Below are positions 47,648 to 58,859 of a stretch of 64,000 nucleotides of DNA, piece after piece. The notes under the pieces are model-generated. The model was not told where the DNA came from. It was given only the letters and a program-made list of their open reading frames with translations, and made no database searches. The stretch is from Tipula vernalis (Eukaryota; Arthropoda; Insecta; Diptera; Tipulidae), in the NCBI GenBank assembly GCA_958295665.1, contig OY282560.1, positions 26,433,653 through 26,497,652 on the forward strand. The letters are read 5' to 3'. Position 1 is the first letter of the stretch. The number at the start of each line of letters is the position of its first letter. Position numbers and translations under genes: made by a program.

Positions 47648-48167
47648 GGTTCGATTGGTTAAACCATCTGGGCTGTAGAGAGGACACAGACAGACTGACA
47701 GACTACAAGACTACAAGACTGACAGACTGACAGACTGACAGACTGACAGACTGACAGACTGACAGACTGACAGACTGACAGACTGACAGACTGACAGACT
47801 GACAGACTGACAGACTGACAGACTGACAGACTGACAGACTGACAGACTGACAGACTGACAGACTGACAGACTGACAGACTGACAGACTGACAGACTGACA
47901 GACTGACAGACTGACAGACTGACAGACTGACAGACTGACAGACTGACAGACTGACAGACTGACAGACTGACAGACTGACAGACTGACAGACTGACAGACT
48001 GACAGACTGACAGACTGACAGACTGACAGACAGACAGACAGACAGACACCATTCCGAAACCCACTTTTTCGGACTCAGGGGACCTCAAAACAAACAAATC
48101 TCTAGAAATCTCAAGGTCCAAAATTTTCAGGATTACTATACTTTATTTTACGAGAGTAAAAGAAAAT
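47648..48167 (-). mobile_element. Helentron-like element, copy 5 (truncated; distal end of composite 2)
   Basis: On the minus strand: 5' repeat (ATTTTCTTTTAC, one change, 48167-48156), block A, an 8-bp (GTCTGTCA)n tract of about 365 bp (48050-47688), then only about 40 bp of block B before it breaks into the (CACCAT)n array at about 47648. The 3' half, including hairpin and 3' repeat, is absent. Confidence 0.9.
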
Positions 48168-49252
48168 AAAAAACCCTAATCCATACGAATCGTTCGTTTA
48201 GTAAAAGTTCTGCAAAATTATTTTTTGGAAATCGCACACAAATCCCAAGGGCCAATATCGGCCATTGCCAACAATGATGACAAAGGTTTCGCTAGCACAT
48301 GGAATAGGTTCCTTATTAATTACCTAGTTAGAAACCCCTAATCCATACGGATCCTTCGTTCAGTAAAAGTTCTACGAAATTATTTTTTGGAAATCGCACG
48401 CAACCCCCAAGGGCCAATATCGGCCATTGCCAACAATTATGACAAAGGTTTGGCTAGCACATAGAACAGGTTGCTCAATTACCTAGTTAGAAAACCCTAA
48501 TCCATACGGATCGTTCGTTTAGTAAAAGTTCTGCAAAATTATTTTTTGGAAATCGCACTCAAACCCCAATGGCCAATATCGGCCATTGCCAACTATGATG
48601 ACAAAGGTTTCGCTAGCAAATGGAATAGGTCCCTCAAATGCCTAGTTAAAAAACCCTAATCCATGCGAATCGTTCGTTTAGTAAAAGTTCTGCAAAATTA
48701 TTTTTTGGAAATCGCACTCAACCCCCAAGGGCAAATATTGGCCATTGCCAACAATGATGACAAAGGTTTGGCTAGCACATAGAATAGGTCCCTCAAATAC
48801 CTAGTTAAAAACCCCTAATCCATACGAATCGTTCGTTTAGTAAAAGTTCTACAAAATTATTTTTTGGAAATCGCACTCAACTCCCAATGGAAAGTATCGG
48901 CCATTGCTACAAATGATGACAAAGGTTTCGCTAATACACAGAATAGGTCCCTCAAATACCTAGTTAGAAAACCCTAATCCATACGAATCGTTCGTTAAAT
49001 AAAAGTTCTACGAAGTTATTTTTTGGAAATCGCACTCCAACCCCAAGGGCCAATATTGGCCATTGCCAACAATGATGACAAAGGTTTGGCTAGCACATAG
49101 AATAGTTAGCTCAATTACCTAGTTAGAAAATCTTAATCCACACGGATCGTTAGTTTAATAAAAGTTCTACGAAATTATTTTTTGGAAATCGCACTCAACA
49201 ATGATGATAAAGATATCGCTAGCACATGGAATAGGTCCCTTAATTATCTAGT
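48168..49252 (-). repeat. 158-bp tandem array 2 (seven units)
   Basis: The same unit family as 31307-32388, inverted. Unit boundaries are near 48170, 48335, 48492, 48651, 48810, 48970 and 49128. The unit next to the Helentron-like 3' end (49128-49252) lacks the same palindrome-containing 30 bp as unit 1 of array 1. Bounded by Helentron-like copies 5 and 6. Confidence 0.95.
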
Positions 49253-49775
49253 TAAAATTGAGGTGTGACCAACACACGACTTTCTTTTACGAACAGAGAA
49301 TTTTGAGAAATTTTATTTTTTTCTTAATTTTTTTTTTAATTTTTAAATTTTTAAATTTTTTTTTTAAATTTTTTATTATTTTTTTTTATTTGTTTTTAAT
49401 TTTTGGAAATATTTTGTATTCAGTTGTTTTTTGTAAACCTTATACTTTTTAAGATATTTGCAAAACAAATTTTCTGGACCAAGGGTGTGGCCACTTCCGG
49501 TTAGCCGATTTGGAGTAAAATTCACTGGGACCTCCCAATTTATCAAAAAAGCTTAAATCTGAAGTTTCAGTTCGATTGATTAAACCGTATGGGCTGTAGA
49601 GAGGACACAGGCAGACTGACAGACTGACAGACTGACAGACAGACAGACAGACACCATTTCGAAACCCACTTTTTCGGACTCAGGGGACCTCAAAACAAAT
49701 AAATCTCTAAAAATCTCAAGGTCCAAAATTTTCATGAATACTATACTTTATTTTACTAGAGTAAAAGAAAGTAAT
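49253..49775 (-). mobile_element. Helentron-like element, copy 6 (proximal end of composite 2)
   Basis: Complete on the minus strand: 5' repeat ACTTTCTTTTAC (complement at 49761-49772), block A, a short GTCT/GTCA tract (49611-49652), block B, an A-rich stretch, the 3' repeat (complement ACTTTCTTTTAC at 49279-49290) and a hairpin (GTGTGACCAACAC, 49263-49275). Its 3' end runs into array 2 exactly as copy 3 runs into array 1. Confidence 0.92.
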
Positions 49776-49989
49776 AATCGAGGCGCTGTTTTAATTGCTT
49801 ATCAGATTCTCATCCGGTTTATCAGTTGTCACATATGCAGAAAAAGCATCATACGCTATTATAATCAGTATAGGGATTCCGTGCAAATTTAGTATGAACA
49901 ATTTATACTAAAATAAAAATTACAGTGTTCTTTTGAAAACCCTTTACATGCGAATTGAAAGAATAGAACAACTGACAAAAGCTCTAGTT

Positions 49990-51400
49990 TAGTTAATTTG
50001 ACTAAACTGCACGGAATTCCTATACAGAATTCGATATGCCATGTCAGAATTTGAATCTTTGGTGCCAAAATTCGATGTCTCTTGTCAGAATTCCATAGTT
50101 CTTGTCAGAATTAGATACAAAATTCGAATTATCATGATGTCGATGTCAGAATCCGATAATTGATGTCAATATCAAAATTTGTATTCAAGCTGTTAGAATT
50201 CTATAAATTGATGCTTCATCTCAGAATTCGATGTATCATCGTTTCAGATTTCGACAAGTCATGCCAGAATTGGAATTTGTGTTGTCGGAATTCGATATAT
50301 TATGTCTGTTATTTGAGGTATCATGTCCGAATTTGAAAATTTGATGTTAGAATTCATTACATCATGTCAGAATTCGATGTATTGTGTCAGAATTCGATGT
50401 GAAATATCAGAGTTTGAAATTGTGAGGTCAGAATTCGGTATATCAATATATCAAGTCAATATATCATGCCGAAAATCGATACGTCATATCAAAATTTGAT
50501 GTACCTTATCAGAATTCGTTGAACTTTAATAATTCTTTAATAATTTATAATTTGAACTTTTGATACCAGAATTCGAGTTATCATGAATTCCATACTTTAT
50601 GTCAGAATTAGATATGCAATATCAGAATTTGTATTTGCATTTATGAATTCTATATATTATGTGAGAATTCGAAAAAATCAAGCCAGTCATATATTCGAGA
50701 TACTAAGCCAGAATCCGATAAAGTACGTCAGTATTTTTTTTACTTCAGAATTAGATACGTTATGTCCGAATTTGAATTTATGATTTAAGAATTGATACGT
50801 CTGAATTTGATACGCCATGTCAGAATTTACATTTTTATTGTCGGAATATGTCAGAGTTGGATATATTGTGTCAGAATTCGAAATACCATGCCAAAATTTG
50901 GTTAATCATATCAGAATTCTATATGTCATGTCCGAATGTGAATTTATGATGTAGTATGTAGTTTGGTATATCATATCAAAATTTCATATACCAAGCCAAA
51001 ACTCAATAAATAATTTTTGAATTCGATATATCAAAGTAGAATTCGATTTGTCCTGTGAAAATTAGAGTTAATGCTGTCTAAATTCGATATGTCTGAAGTC
51101 AGAATTTAAATTTTTTGCTATCGGAATTCTATGTAGCAGAATTCTACATAAGACAGAATTTGAGTTATTTATGTCTAGATTCAATACATCAGACTTCGTG
51201 ATGTCATTCCAGAATTCGAAAGGTCTTTTCACAATTTGATAAATCTCTCATGAAGCCTTCAGAATTCCGAGTATCATCTCAAAATTCGATATGTTATCTC
51301 AGAATTTGAATTTTTATAGCAGAATTCTATAACAGGATGGGTCATAGTTCAATAAGTCTTTAGATAAATCTTATGTCAGAATTCAATATATCATGCCAAC
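49990..51400. repeat. Degenerate TGTCAGAATTCGATATATCA minisatellite
   Basis: About 1.4 kb of irregular repetition of ATGTCAGAATT, GAATTCGAT and GATATATCATG words at 20-45 bp spacing. Units have diverged heavily (for example ATGCCAGAATTGG, ATCTCAGAATTTG). EcoRI-like GAATTC occurs many times. It fades at about 51400. Confidence 0.85.
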
Positions 51401-52500
51401 GAAGCCTTGTTTTAATGGTCAAGTTTGATACTGAAGAAACCCTTTTGTTTGGTTTGTTTGATTTTAACCCATGCCAGAAACAGTGTTGGAGCTACATTAA
51501 AAAAATTGGTTGTAAGAACAGTAAGAGTTCAAACAATAATTGTCCGCAATATAAGTCTGCGATTTTGATAGGTTGTGGAGGTTCTATGGCCGATTCTGGC
51601 CAATTGAAACAATTGTTAAGACCAATTTTTAAGACAAACTGAAAATTATGTTTCATTACGTAAACGGAATATATAGGATTTGTGGTGCGATAGTCACGAC
51701 AAAAATCGTTGCTCGTTTTCCAAAAGTGCACAATGCACAAATTTTATAATGGTGAAACGAGTGAACGAATGAACTTCAAATTTCAACCAATAACCATCTA
51801 ATGCTTCAATAAGTGGTACGAAAGCATCAAATTTGTCTATCTCCATAAGGACAATCAAGTCGAAGTTTTGGTTCCATTTAGCTCTGTTTGAGTTCTTTCA
51901 CAGAAACTGCAATTACGGATTTTATCAACGACAACCTAAGCATCTCTAATAGTAAAGCAATGAAATTAATACCGAAAGATCGGAAATTGGAGGAAATGAC
52001 TTATATTCGCTTTAAAGTGGGAGTGTATTTCGACGTGAAGCCTAAAGTTTTATCTATGGACAAGTGGCCGATGAAGGTGCATGTAAGACCGTTCGATAAC
52101 TCAAATTTTCTTTAGGGTCGTATACACTGACAGCACCACATACAGTGTCATCCTCGATCAGCGTCAACGAACATTTCATCAGCGAATCAAAATCAGGAAA
52201 CCTTCACATCATAAACAGAGAGACTCGAATCTGTAAGCACAGGACTAATCACCTATACTTCTTTGTATTATACGGTGCTTCGAGTACTCGTGGTAAATCA
52301 AAAGCATTTTCACTTGGGGTTTGGTTCGATGTTGAAGGTGCTCTTACGTCATTTCCTGATGATCCTAAAGCATGGGCACTCACCGAGCATTTTTTCACTT
52401 AAACTTTCATTTCATCTGGTAGGTCGACTGTTACAAGCTTCGCTTAATTTTATATGCACCTGCATAACAGTATTGAAATTAAAAAACAACTAGAGGTAGT
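51400..52500 (+). pseudogene. Unresolved degenerate retroelement-like segment
   Basis: A frame at 51888-52115 reads 'MKLIPKDRKLEEMTYIRFKV' and later 'MDKWPMKVHVRPF', resembling a block in arthropod retroelement ORF1 proteins. A frame at 52145-52402 reads 'SKAFSLGVWFDVEGALTSFP', resembling RT motif A (F.D.EGA). The two are too close for an intact element, so this would be a heavily deleted relic. A third frame (51373-51642) is Cys-rich and unassigned. The call is tentative; a chance match of the short motif is possible. Confidence 0.35.
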
Positions 52501-52504
52501 GAAC

Positions 52505-52580
52505 GCGAATTTCGCGACAAATCGAATCTCATCATAATCGGTTAATAAATAACCAAGTTCCTTCTTATTGGCCCTATTCC
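52505..52580 (+). repeat. Single 108-bp family repeat monomer (partial)
   Basis: CGAATCTCATCATAATCGGTT and ATTCCAGAA words match the 108-bp tandem repeat at 55360-55507 and 57940-58325. It abuts the LTR at 52595. Confidence 0.75.
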
Positions 52581-52594
52581 AGAAAAATACATTT

Positions 52595-52889
52595 TAAAGC
52601 ACTTTCCATTTCACTTTTTAATCCTTATAGTTTCGCTTACCAAAAACTAATAATACAATTCGACTTCGTTCGTCCTTTTATATACACAAACCAAACTTCT
52701 AGAAAGTTCATGACTTTTCCAGTAAGAATAGTGTAGAAACATTTAGAACAGTTTTATCATGCAAAATTCCATTTTAGTACAATAAACATTGAGCTATTAA
52801 TTTAACTTATTCTATTACACGCTAGGTGTCACTGAAACATTACGCATTACAGTAACTTATTGTATTCTAACCTAGGTGTCACCGTAACA
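52595..52889 (-). mobile_element. Partial LTR, family of 39417-39860
   Basis: It aligns with 39417-39860 in the same direction from TTTCCATTTCACTTTTTAAT to the end CTAGGTGTCACCGTAACA. The LTR's 3' ~140 bp is missing. The terminal 50 bp is present twice (ends near 52836 and 52889). Confidence 0.85.
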
Positions 52890-52946
52890 GTGGATTGAAT
52901 ACGGAATTTATTACAGTAATAAATCTGTATTTTCATTTGTTGATAG

Positions 52947-53300
52947 TGTTACGGTGATACCTAGGGAAGAATAGAATAAATTATTTAATAGCACAAAGTT
53001 TACTGTACTAAAATGGAGTTGTCCATGATAAAACTGTTCTAAATGTTTCTAGACTATTCTTACTGAAAAAGCCATGTAATTTCTAGAAGTTTTGGTTTGA
53101 GTATATATGGAGCGGACGAGATCGAATTGTGATAGTGTAAAGATTAGAAAGTCAATTAAAAAATGATTTAAAAAGTGAATTAGTGGGATATAAAATTTAT
53201 AAGTATTACTAAAACACTGCGAATATTGTAATAAGTGACTTTGTGAATTATTGTCAATGGGTTGTGTTAATTTTTGTGTTAAATTGAAGAACGTAATGTT
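52947..53300 (+). mobile_element. Inverted partial LTR, same family
   Basis: It starts TGTTACGGTGATACCTAG and follows the LTR consensus through TAAAATGGA, TAAAACTGTTCTA and a TATATATGGAGCGGACGA region to about 53300. It faces the LTR ending at 52889, with 57 bp between their 5' ends. Confidence 0.82.
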
Positions 53301-55359
53301 TTGTTAGAACTCAAAAAAATTACCTGTAGCTTGATATCATTCCACAAATAGGTGGCTTTCTATATTATTGATCACAATTAAGTATTTAATAAAATTTAAC
53401 ATAAATAGTATGTACGGTACACGGCCAATACGTTATACTTTCCAACCGTAATACTTTTCTTTAGGTGTATATAGTAGTCGGTATTCATTCTTTATTGAAA
53501 CAATCTAAAATCTTTCTAAAAAAAACTAAAAATAAACAAAACGGCCTAAAATTATGAAATAACTTAAAGCTTTAACCAACCTTACCACCCCCCATTTTCG
53601 TATCACTACATAAATATAAGGATTTTGTGTACTAGGATAGTGCGAGGGTCTTTTTTATTTTCTTCATGTTCTTGCTATTATTTACTTAAAATAATTAAGA
53701 TTTTTATCAACTTCATTATTTTAGAATTTTCATGATACTTTGTTTTTTTAAGTACAGTAATTTAGTGTACACATAGTACGTAGTGTTTATATTTACGTAC
53801 TCGTACATAGGAGACAGAGACAAGAACGAGATACCATAAAACTTGTATTATGACGATGTTAAACAACACATTTGGATTATTATTATTATTTTGGTTTGGT
53901 AATTTTGGCTTATTAAAATGTATAATTAACTTTGTATGGCTACTGAATGAGGTGCGGGGGAGAGAAAGAACGGTCGACGTCTATTATAATCGGATATAAA
54001 CATTTCAAGACAGTTAAAAAGATTTACGACTGTTTGATTTTGCATTTTAATTTATGGTCGTTACAATCAATAGATTATGTATGTACTCGTACAAACGAAT
54101 TATGGGAGATTTATAGCTGTTGACCTAAAATGGGCTAAATGCATTGACATTATTTGTATTGGTTTTATATTTTGAATATAAAATACAACTTTTTATTTAT
54201 TTATGGTTAAGGATTCAAATGGTTCATTTGTGCGGTAAATAAATATTTGTGAGTTATTAATTTAAATTGTGAGCTCTAGAAATCAATTGGATTAATCCAC
54301 AAATAAGTTTTGTTGTTTTTTTGTGCGGAATTTTATTTTGTTGGGGCAATACAATTTAATTACGCTATTCTATCCCCTATTAATTTGAAAGCTTTTTTAA
54401 ATATTTTTTTTTAAAAATCAGACAAAAGTGAATTTTTGCTTTGTTGTATCCAATTTATTATTGATTTTATATAAAAAATATGTTATGCTTCATTGTGATG
54501 AGTGTTTGGTTTGGTACACAAAATGAAAATACAGTTTTTAGAAATCAATGAAAATTGTTTATTTTTAGAATTGAAAATGTGGTTATTCGTAGATGACTTT
54601 TATTATTATTAGTATTTTGTAGTGTGTCTATAGTAGAGTAAGATAATGGATTCAGTGTTACTTGTATAAAATATATTTTGTGTTTAATTTATAGGGAGAG
54701 AAGCAATAAATCACGATTGACTGGTCAACTGGAAGATATTAAAGAGTTTATGTGCACACGTCCTATGAAGAACATTTATTTATTTCAAAGTGTTATTATG
54801 TTTTATCTAGAAGAATTTATTTAAAATGTTAAATGAGATGTCATTTCATTCAGTCAGATTCATTCACATAATTTTTTTTTCAGACTGTAAGCTCCAATAT
54901 CCACCTCCAATATCATTTTTTGTTTTATGAGTTAGTCGAAGTTGCGCTATTGAGCCCCAGAAAAGATTGCGATTGCAGAAATACTCATTCAAATCAAATA
55001 TTTGAACTTAATGCTAAATTTAAAAAAGATCCAAATACATAAAATTTATCAAGCTTTAAACTATTTGGGCTTTCACAAAAGCTTAAACCCCTTAAACTTA
55101 ATAACGGATCAAAGCATTAACCTGTTAATCGACAATGTTTGATAAATTAAAATAAGAAAATTTTCTTCTATTGGCAAACATCTCACTATGATATTCTGAT
55201 AGGGCTATGTATTTACTTTAATTATGCTTATTCGCTTAAATTTAATATTGGGTTTACCTATTGAAATATCGATTATTCGAAAACTTGAAAAATTGCATCT
55301 TAAGCATGTACATACATATGTATAAGAAAATCAATATCTCAAAACTTTGTTATACTTCT
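53301..55359. other. AT-rich interval, no recognisable gene
   Basis: No motif recognised. Composition and word use are those of ordinary fly intronic or intergenic DNA. Confidence 0.55.
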
Positions 55360-55507
55360 ATGGTTGAGATATAGGCAAGTCCATCATACTATATTTATCC
55401 ATATTCCAGAACTTCTTCAAAAAATCATTTTAAAATTATATTTCCAAAGCACAAGCCAAAATTTATCATAACCAGATGACAAATAGGCAAGTTCCATCTT
55501 ACCCATG
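55360..55507 (+). repeat. 108-bp tandem repeat, left part
   Basis: About one and a half units (GGCAAGTCCATCATA, CATATTCCAGAACTTCTTC, CAAATAGGCAAGTTCCATC). The array stops at the hAT left end and resumes at 57940. Confidence 0.8.
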
Positions 55508-55714
55508 TATGTAGTGTTGTAAAATTCCCGATATTTTTAAATTTCGTAATGTTACCGCTAATATTACCGGTAACACGAGTAAAATAGGTAACACACTTTT
55601 AATTCAATATTTTAATTCCAATTTGTACCAAAGAACACTAGTAAAATTTTGACGTCTGGACAAAAGTGGTATAATTTTAAATAAAACACAAACGGCCTAA
55701 TATTCTTTCAATTA

Positions 55715-56110
55715 TATTCCATACTCTTCAAAAAAAATCTCCTTCGGATACAATACACGTTGGCACAGTTTTTTCCAGTATTTGAAACAGTTGTTAAAGT
55801 CTATTGAACGTTAAAATGTTAAAACGATGTCCCCGGAGCGGTTTCTTGAGTTTCAGGAATAGGCAGAAGTCAAGTGGAGCTAAATCAGGCAAAGGGTAGT
55901 TGCGAAACCATATGGGTCGAATTTTTGGCCAAATAGTCACGAACAACCAATGCAGTGTGAGACGGCGCATCGAGATGTCAACAAGGTCTCTAGTTGTCAA
56001 GGGACGTTTTTCAAGCACCAAATCCTTGACTTCTTTGATGTGGTATTCATCGGTAGACGTCGAAGGATGGCAAGGTCGTCTTCAGCGCCTACAGTAAATA
56101 ATAAATTTTA
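55715..56110 (-). mobile_element. Internally deleted mariner-like element
   Basis: The minus strand reads the N-terminal 'HPSTSTDEYHIKEVKDLVLE' and 'KRPLTTRDLVDISM' (56080-55960), then goes directly to the C-terminal 'PLPDLAPLDFCLFLKLKKPL' (about 55905-55845) and the end 'NNCFKYWKKL' (about 55800-55770). The helix-turn-helix is thus fused to the last catalytic region. About 600 bp including the first two catalytic Asp residues is gone. It is a non-autonomous derivative nested in the hAT relic. Confidence 0.8.
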
Positions 56111-56133
56111 CGTAAATATGGGTTTATGATCAA

Positions 56134-57600
56134 TTAAACTTTTTTATCAATGTATGGTTCAGTGAGCCCCACCGACGCATTTATCATCCTCAGCGTCAAC
56201 ATCATCCATAACCGAATTATTCTTACATTTCTCCAAGTCATCCTCTTCTTCAAGCGAATAATATTATGCAGCTTCATCCATTCATAATAATTTGTATTTG
56301 ATTCAGCAGGAGTAACTTCATCTTCGTTATCCACACTTCCTACGTTCGATCTCGACAGGTTTAAGTCGTGCAAAATGTACGTTAATTTTCCTGCACGATC
56401 AAAAGTCAATGGATCACGTGTTGAGCTATGTGTATAAAAACAAAATGTGCTTTCCATTGCAGCTCTCGCTCGATGCAGGCATAGAACACAATCTCGCCGA
56501 TCAAATTTCATCAGAGAGCTGCTCACTTGCAACCACAAACGATCGTGAAAAAAGTTCACTTCGAACATTGTAATGCGCCAAAGACTCATATATTTTCTTG
56601 CCCTTCTATTTTTTGTCCTTATATTTTGTGTGAAGTTCTGCGATATTAAGAATAAATACAGTCGCTTCCAGTTTCTGTGATTCCGAAAGACTCTTTCCTC
56701 GAATAGCTGGTTCAAGCAAATTTCAGAATACTTATCTTCTTAGTGGGCGTATTTATTTTGTTCAAAAGTTTGTTTTATATTAACAAAACAGTACACCATT
56801 TTAGACAAAACAGCAAACTCTCAAAAGAAGATGGACATTCAGCAATCGAAGATAGTACACAGTGAACAATTTCGAATAGGAGATCGTAGATTCCTTCATA
56901 ACTGACTTTACTTCGTCTTCGATATCCAGCGCCTTCAGGGCATACCTGATATAGCATGAATGTAGATCGAATGTAGCATGAAAAATGTGCAAGTTTTTTT
57001 ATTTCCGAAACCATCCATACGACTGACTGAAAATTTCAAACTGTTGATAGACTGAATCTTGAAGATATCGACAAAGAGCAAGTTAAGTCTATGGCAGATG
57101 CACCCATACTCGGTAATATAGGGATAGCTTTTGTTAACCATTTTTCGGGACGCTTTATTGCTCGTTCCATTGTCAGTAAGTACAATAAATTTATAAATCT
57201 CGCTTCAACTTTCTCGAAAAGCAACTTTAAAAGCCAAATGTCGATTTTCCTTAGTGAGTAGATTTATAGCAAATGGCTTTGGGTGTATTGTATTGATGAC
57301 AAAATTTGTTATGAAGTCCCTGCGTATGTTCGACAAAGCATCGGTCAGCAACATTAGATGCGCCGGCAATTTTTGATAAGACTGACCCTTCGACGCGATG
57401 GTACTCAAGGCCCAACAATTGATTGGAAAGTTGGTATCTCGAAAAAAGTTTAAAGAACGGTCGCAATTTCTTGAACAAATCAATACAAGCCGACTTTATG
57501 GTTGAGCCTATAACGGAGCACCATAAACGAAAATTGCTCGAATAATAGCTCATCGACCATCTGGTGCTACTTTAGTCTCATGTTGTCAACGAAATTCCAG
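56134..57600 (-). pseudogene. hAT-family transposase relic
   Basis: 'MVNKSYPYITEYGCICHRL' with 'NLLFVDI' (57141-57065) is the conserved hAT region after the catalytic Asp, with the His/Cys-containing YGC..H.LNLL motif. Upstream frames (57483-57205) give 'FAINLLTKENRHLAFKVAF', the preceding part. Downstream, 57014-56775 and 56715-56134 continue toward the C-terminus with no recognised motif. At least four frames are used. The BED zinc finger is not found. Confidence 0.65.
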
Positions 57601-57939
57601 CATACTAGAACTTTTCATCGACTAAGACGTTGCAGCCACATTTTTACTTAAAATGGTGATTGGTGTTTTCTCCAGACAGAGCGATGAATCATATTCAAGG
57701 TCAGATGCCAGCGCTATTACGTATTTGCCATATGAATATGTCAATAAAACAGGAAAAAGGTGTAGATTATTATATTTTACAGCAAAAATTTGGTGTAGTA
57801 GGTTAAAGGAAGTATAATGCAGTGGTGTGAAAACTCTTTTTTTGCATTTAGACTAGTTGAGTTGTTTGGAAAAAACATTTTTAATTTATAAAATTACCTA
57901 TTTTACCGGTAATATTACCACCGAGAATATTACCGTTTC

Positions 57940-58325
57940 CAAAAATCATTTTAGAATCAAATTTCCAACGCACATGTCAAATTTCATCATAAACGTTTGA
58001 GAAATAAGCAAGTTTCTTCATTATTGGCCATATTCCAGAACTTCATCCGAAAATCATTTTAGAATCCAATTTCCAATGTACAAGTCGAATTTCATCATAA
58101 TTGGTTGAGAAATAAGCAAGTTCCATCATATTTAACCATATTTCAGAACATCCAAAAATCATTTTAGAATCCAATTTTTAACGCACATGTCGAATTTCAT
58201 CATAATCGGTTGAGAAATAGACAAATTCCATCATACTTGGCCATATTCCAGAACTTCATTCAAAAATCATTTTAGAATCAAATTTCCAACGCACGAGAAA
58301 TAAAAAAGTTCCATCCTAATTCGCT
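57940..58325 (+). repeat. 108-bp tandem repeat, right part
   Basis: About three and a half units with words AAAAATCATTTTAGAATC, AATTTCATCATAA, GAAATAAGCAAGTTCCATCA and CCATATTCCAGAACTTCAT. The last unit is shortened after AACGCACGAGAAATA. Confidence 0.9.
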
Positions 58326-58504
58326 ATTCATTTAATTTGTTAAAGGTTTAATTTGAAATGTAATAGATTCAATTTGAAGTTTGAGATAATCTGTCTTAAG
58401 TGTTAAACAATATTTGTGTGAGGTTTGGTTCAAATAGTTCAAGTCGTGTGGATTTGTTTAAATATCATACACATATGCTGTACATACATATAAACACTTA
58501 CTTT

Positions 58505-58850
58505 ATTTTATAGATTGCTCAACTGCTCACTAAACACTGGTCCAACACCACCTCAACCCCAATTCACCCCGCAAACGGCCCCCAACTCAACCCTCAACTC
58601 AACCGCAGACTTTCTTTTAACTCAATCCCCAAACCAGCATATATAGAAAATTGGTCAACTGCTCACTATATCTTAACCAAATCCCAACTCAGCTCCAACT
58701 CAACTTGAACTCAACCCGCAAATTCACCCCTAACTTAATCTTCAACACAACTCCAAACTCAATACCTAACTCAATATTCAAACCAGCATATATAAAAAAA
58801 TTGGTAAATATTTCTAAAACCAGGTATTTTTCTAAAACCAGGTACAACTT
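58505..58850. repeat. AACTC-rich simple repeat, locus 3, in ~140-bp tandem units
   Basis: AACTCAACCC/CCAACTC words organised in larger units that each carry CATATATA, AAATTGGT and CAACTGCTCACTA (starts near 58510, 58637 and 58777). The same simple word set occurs at 13745 and 46445. Confidence 0.8.
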
Positions 58851-58859
58851 AAACACGAA

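Larger units (their letters stand above)
55512..57938 (-). mobile_element. hAT transposon relic inserted in the 108-bp repeat
   Basis: The ends carry related inverted sequence. On the left, GTTACCGCTAATATTACCGG and AAAATAGGTAA (55551-55603); on the right, ACCTATTTTACCGGTAATAT (57892-57915), which is the complement of the left. The left end begins TAGTGTTGTAAAATT, like hAT termini (CAGTGNTG). The transposase (about 57600-56134) is on the minus strand. It is interrupted by a mariner derivative (55715-56110). An 8-bp target duplication was not confirmed. Confidence 0.7.

Noticed and set aside
46923..47687. Poly-His, Ser-Pro and Val-Met/Asp-Gly open frames on both strands
   Set aside because: They are readings of the (CACCAT)n array, which has no stop codon in those frames.
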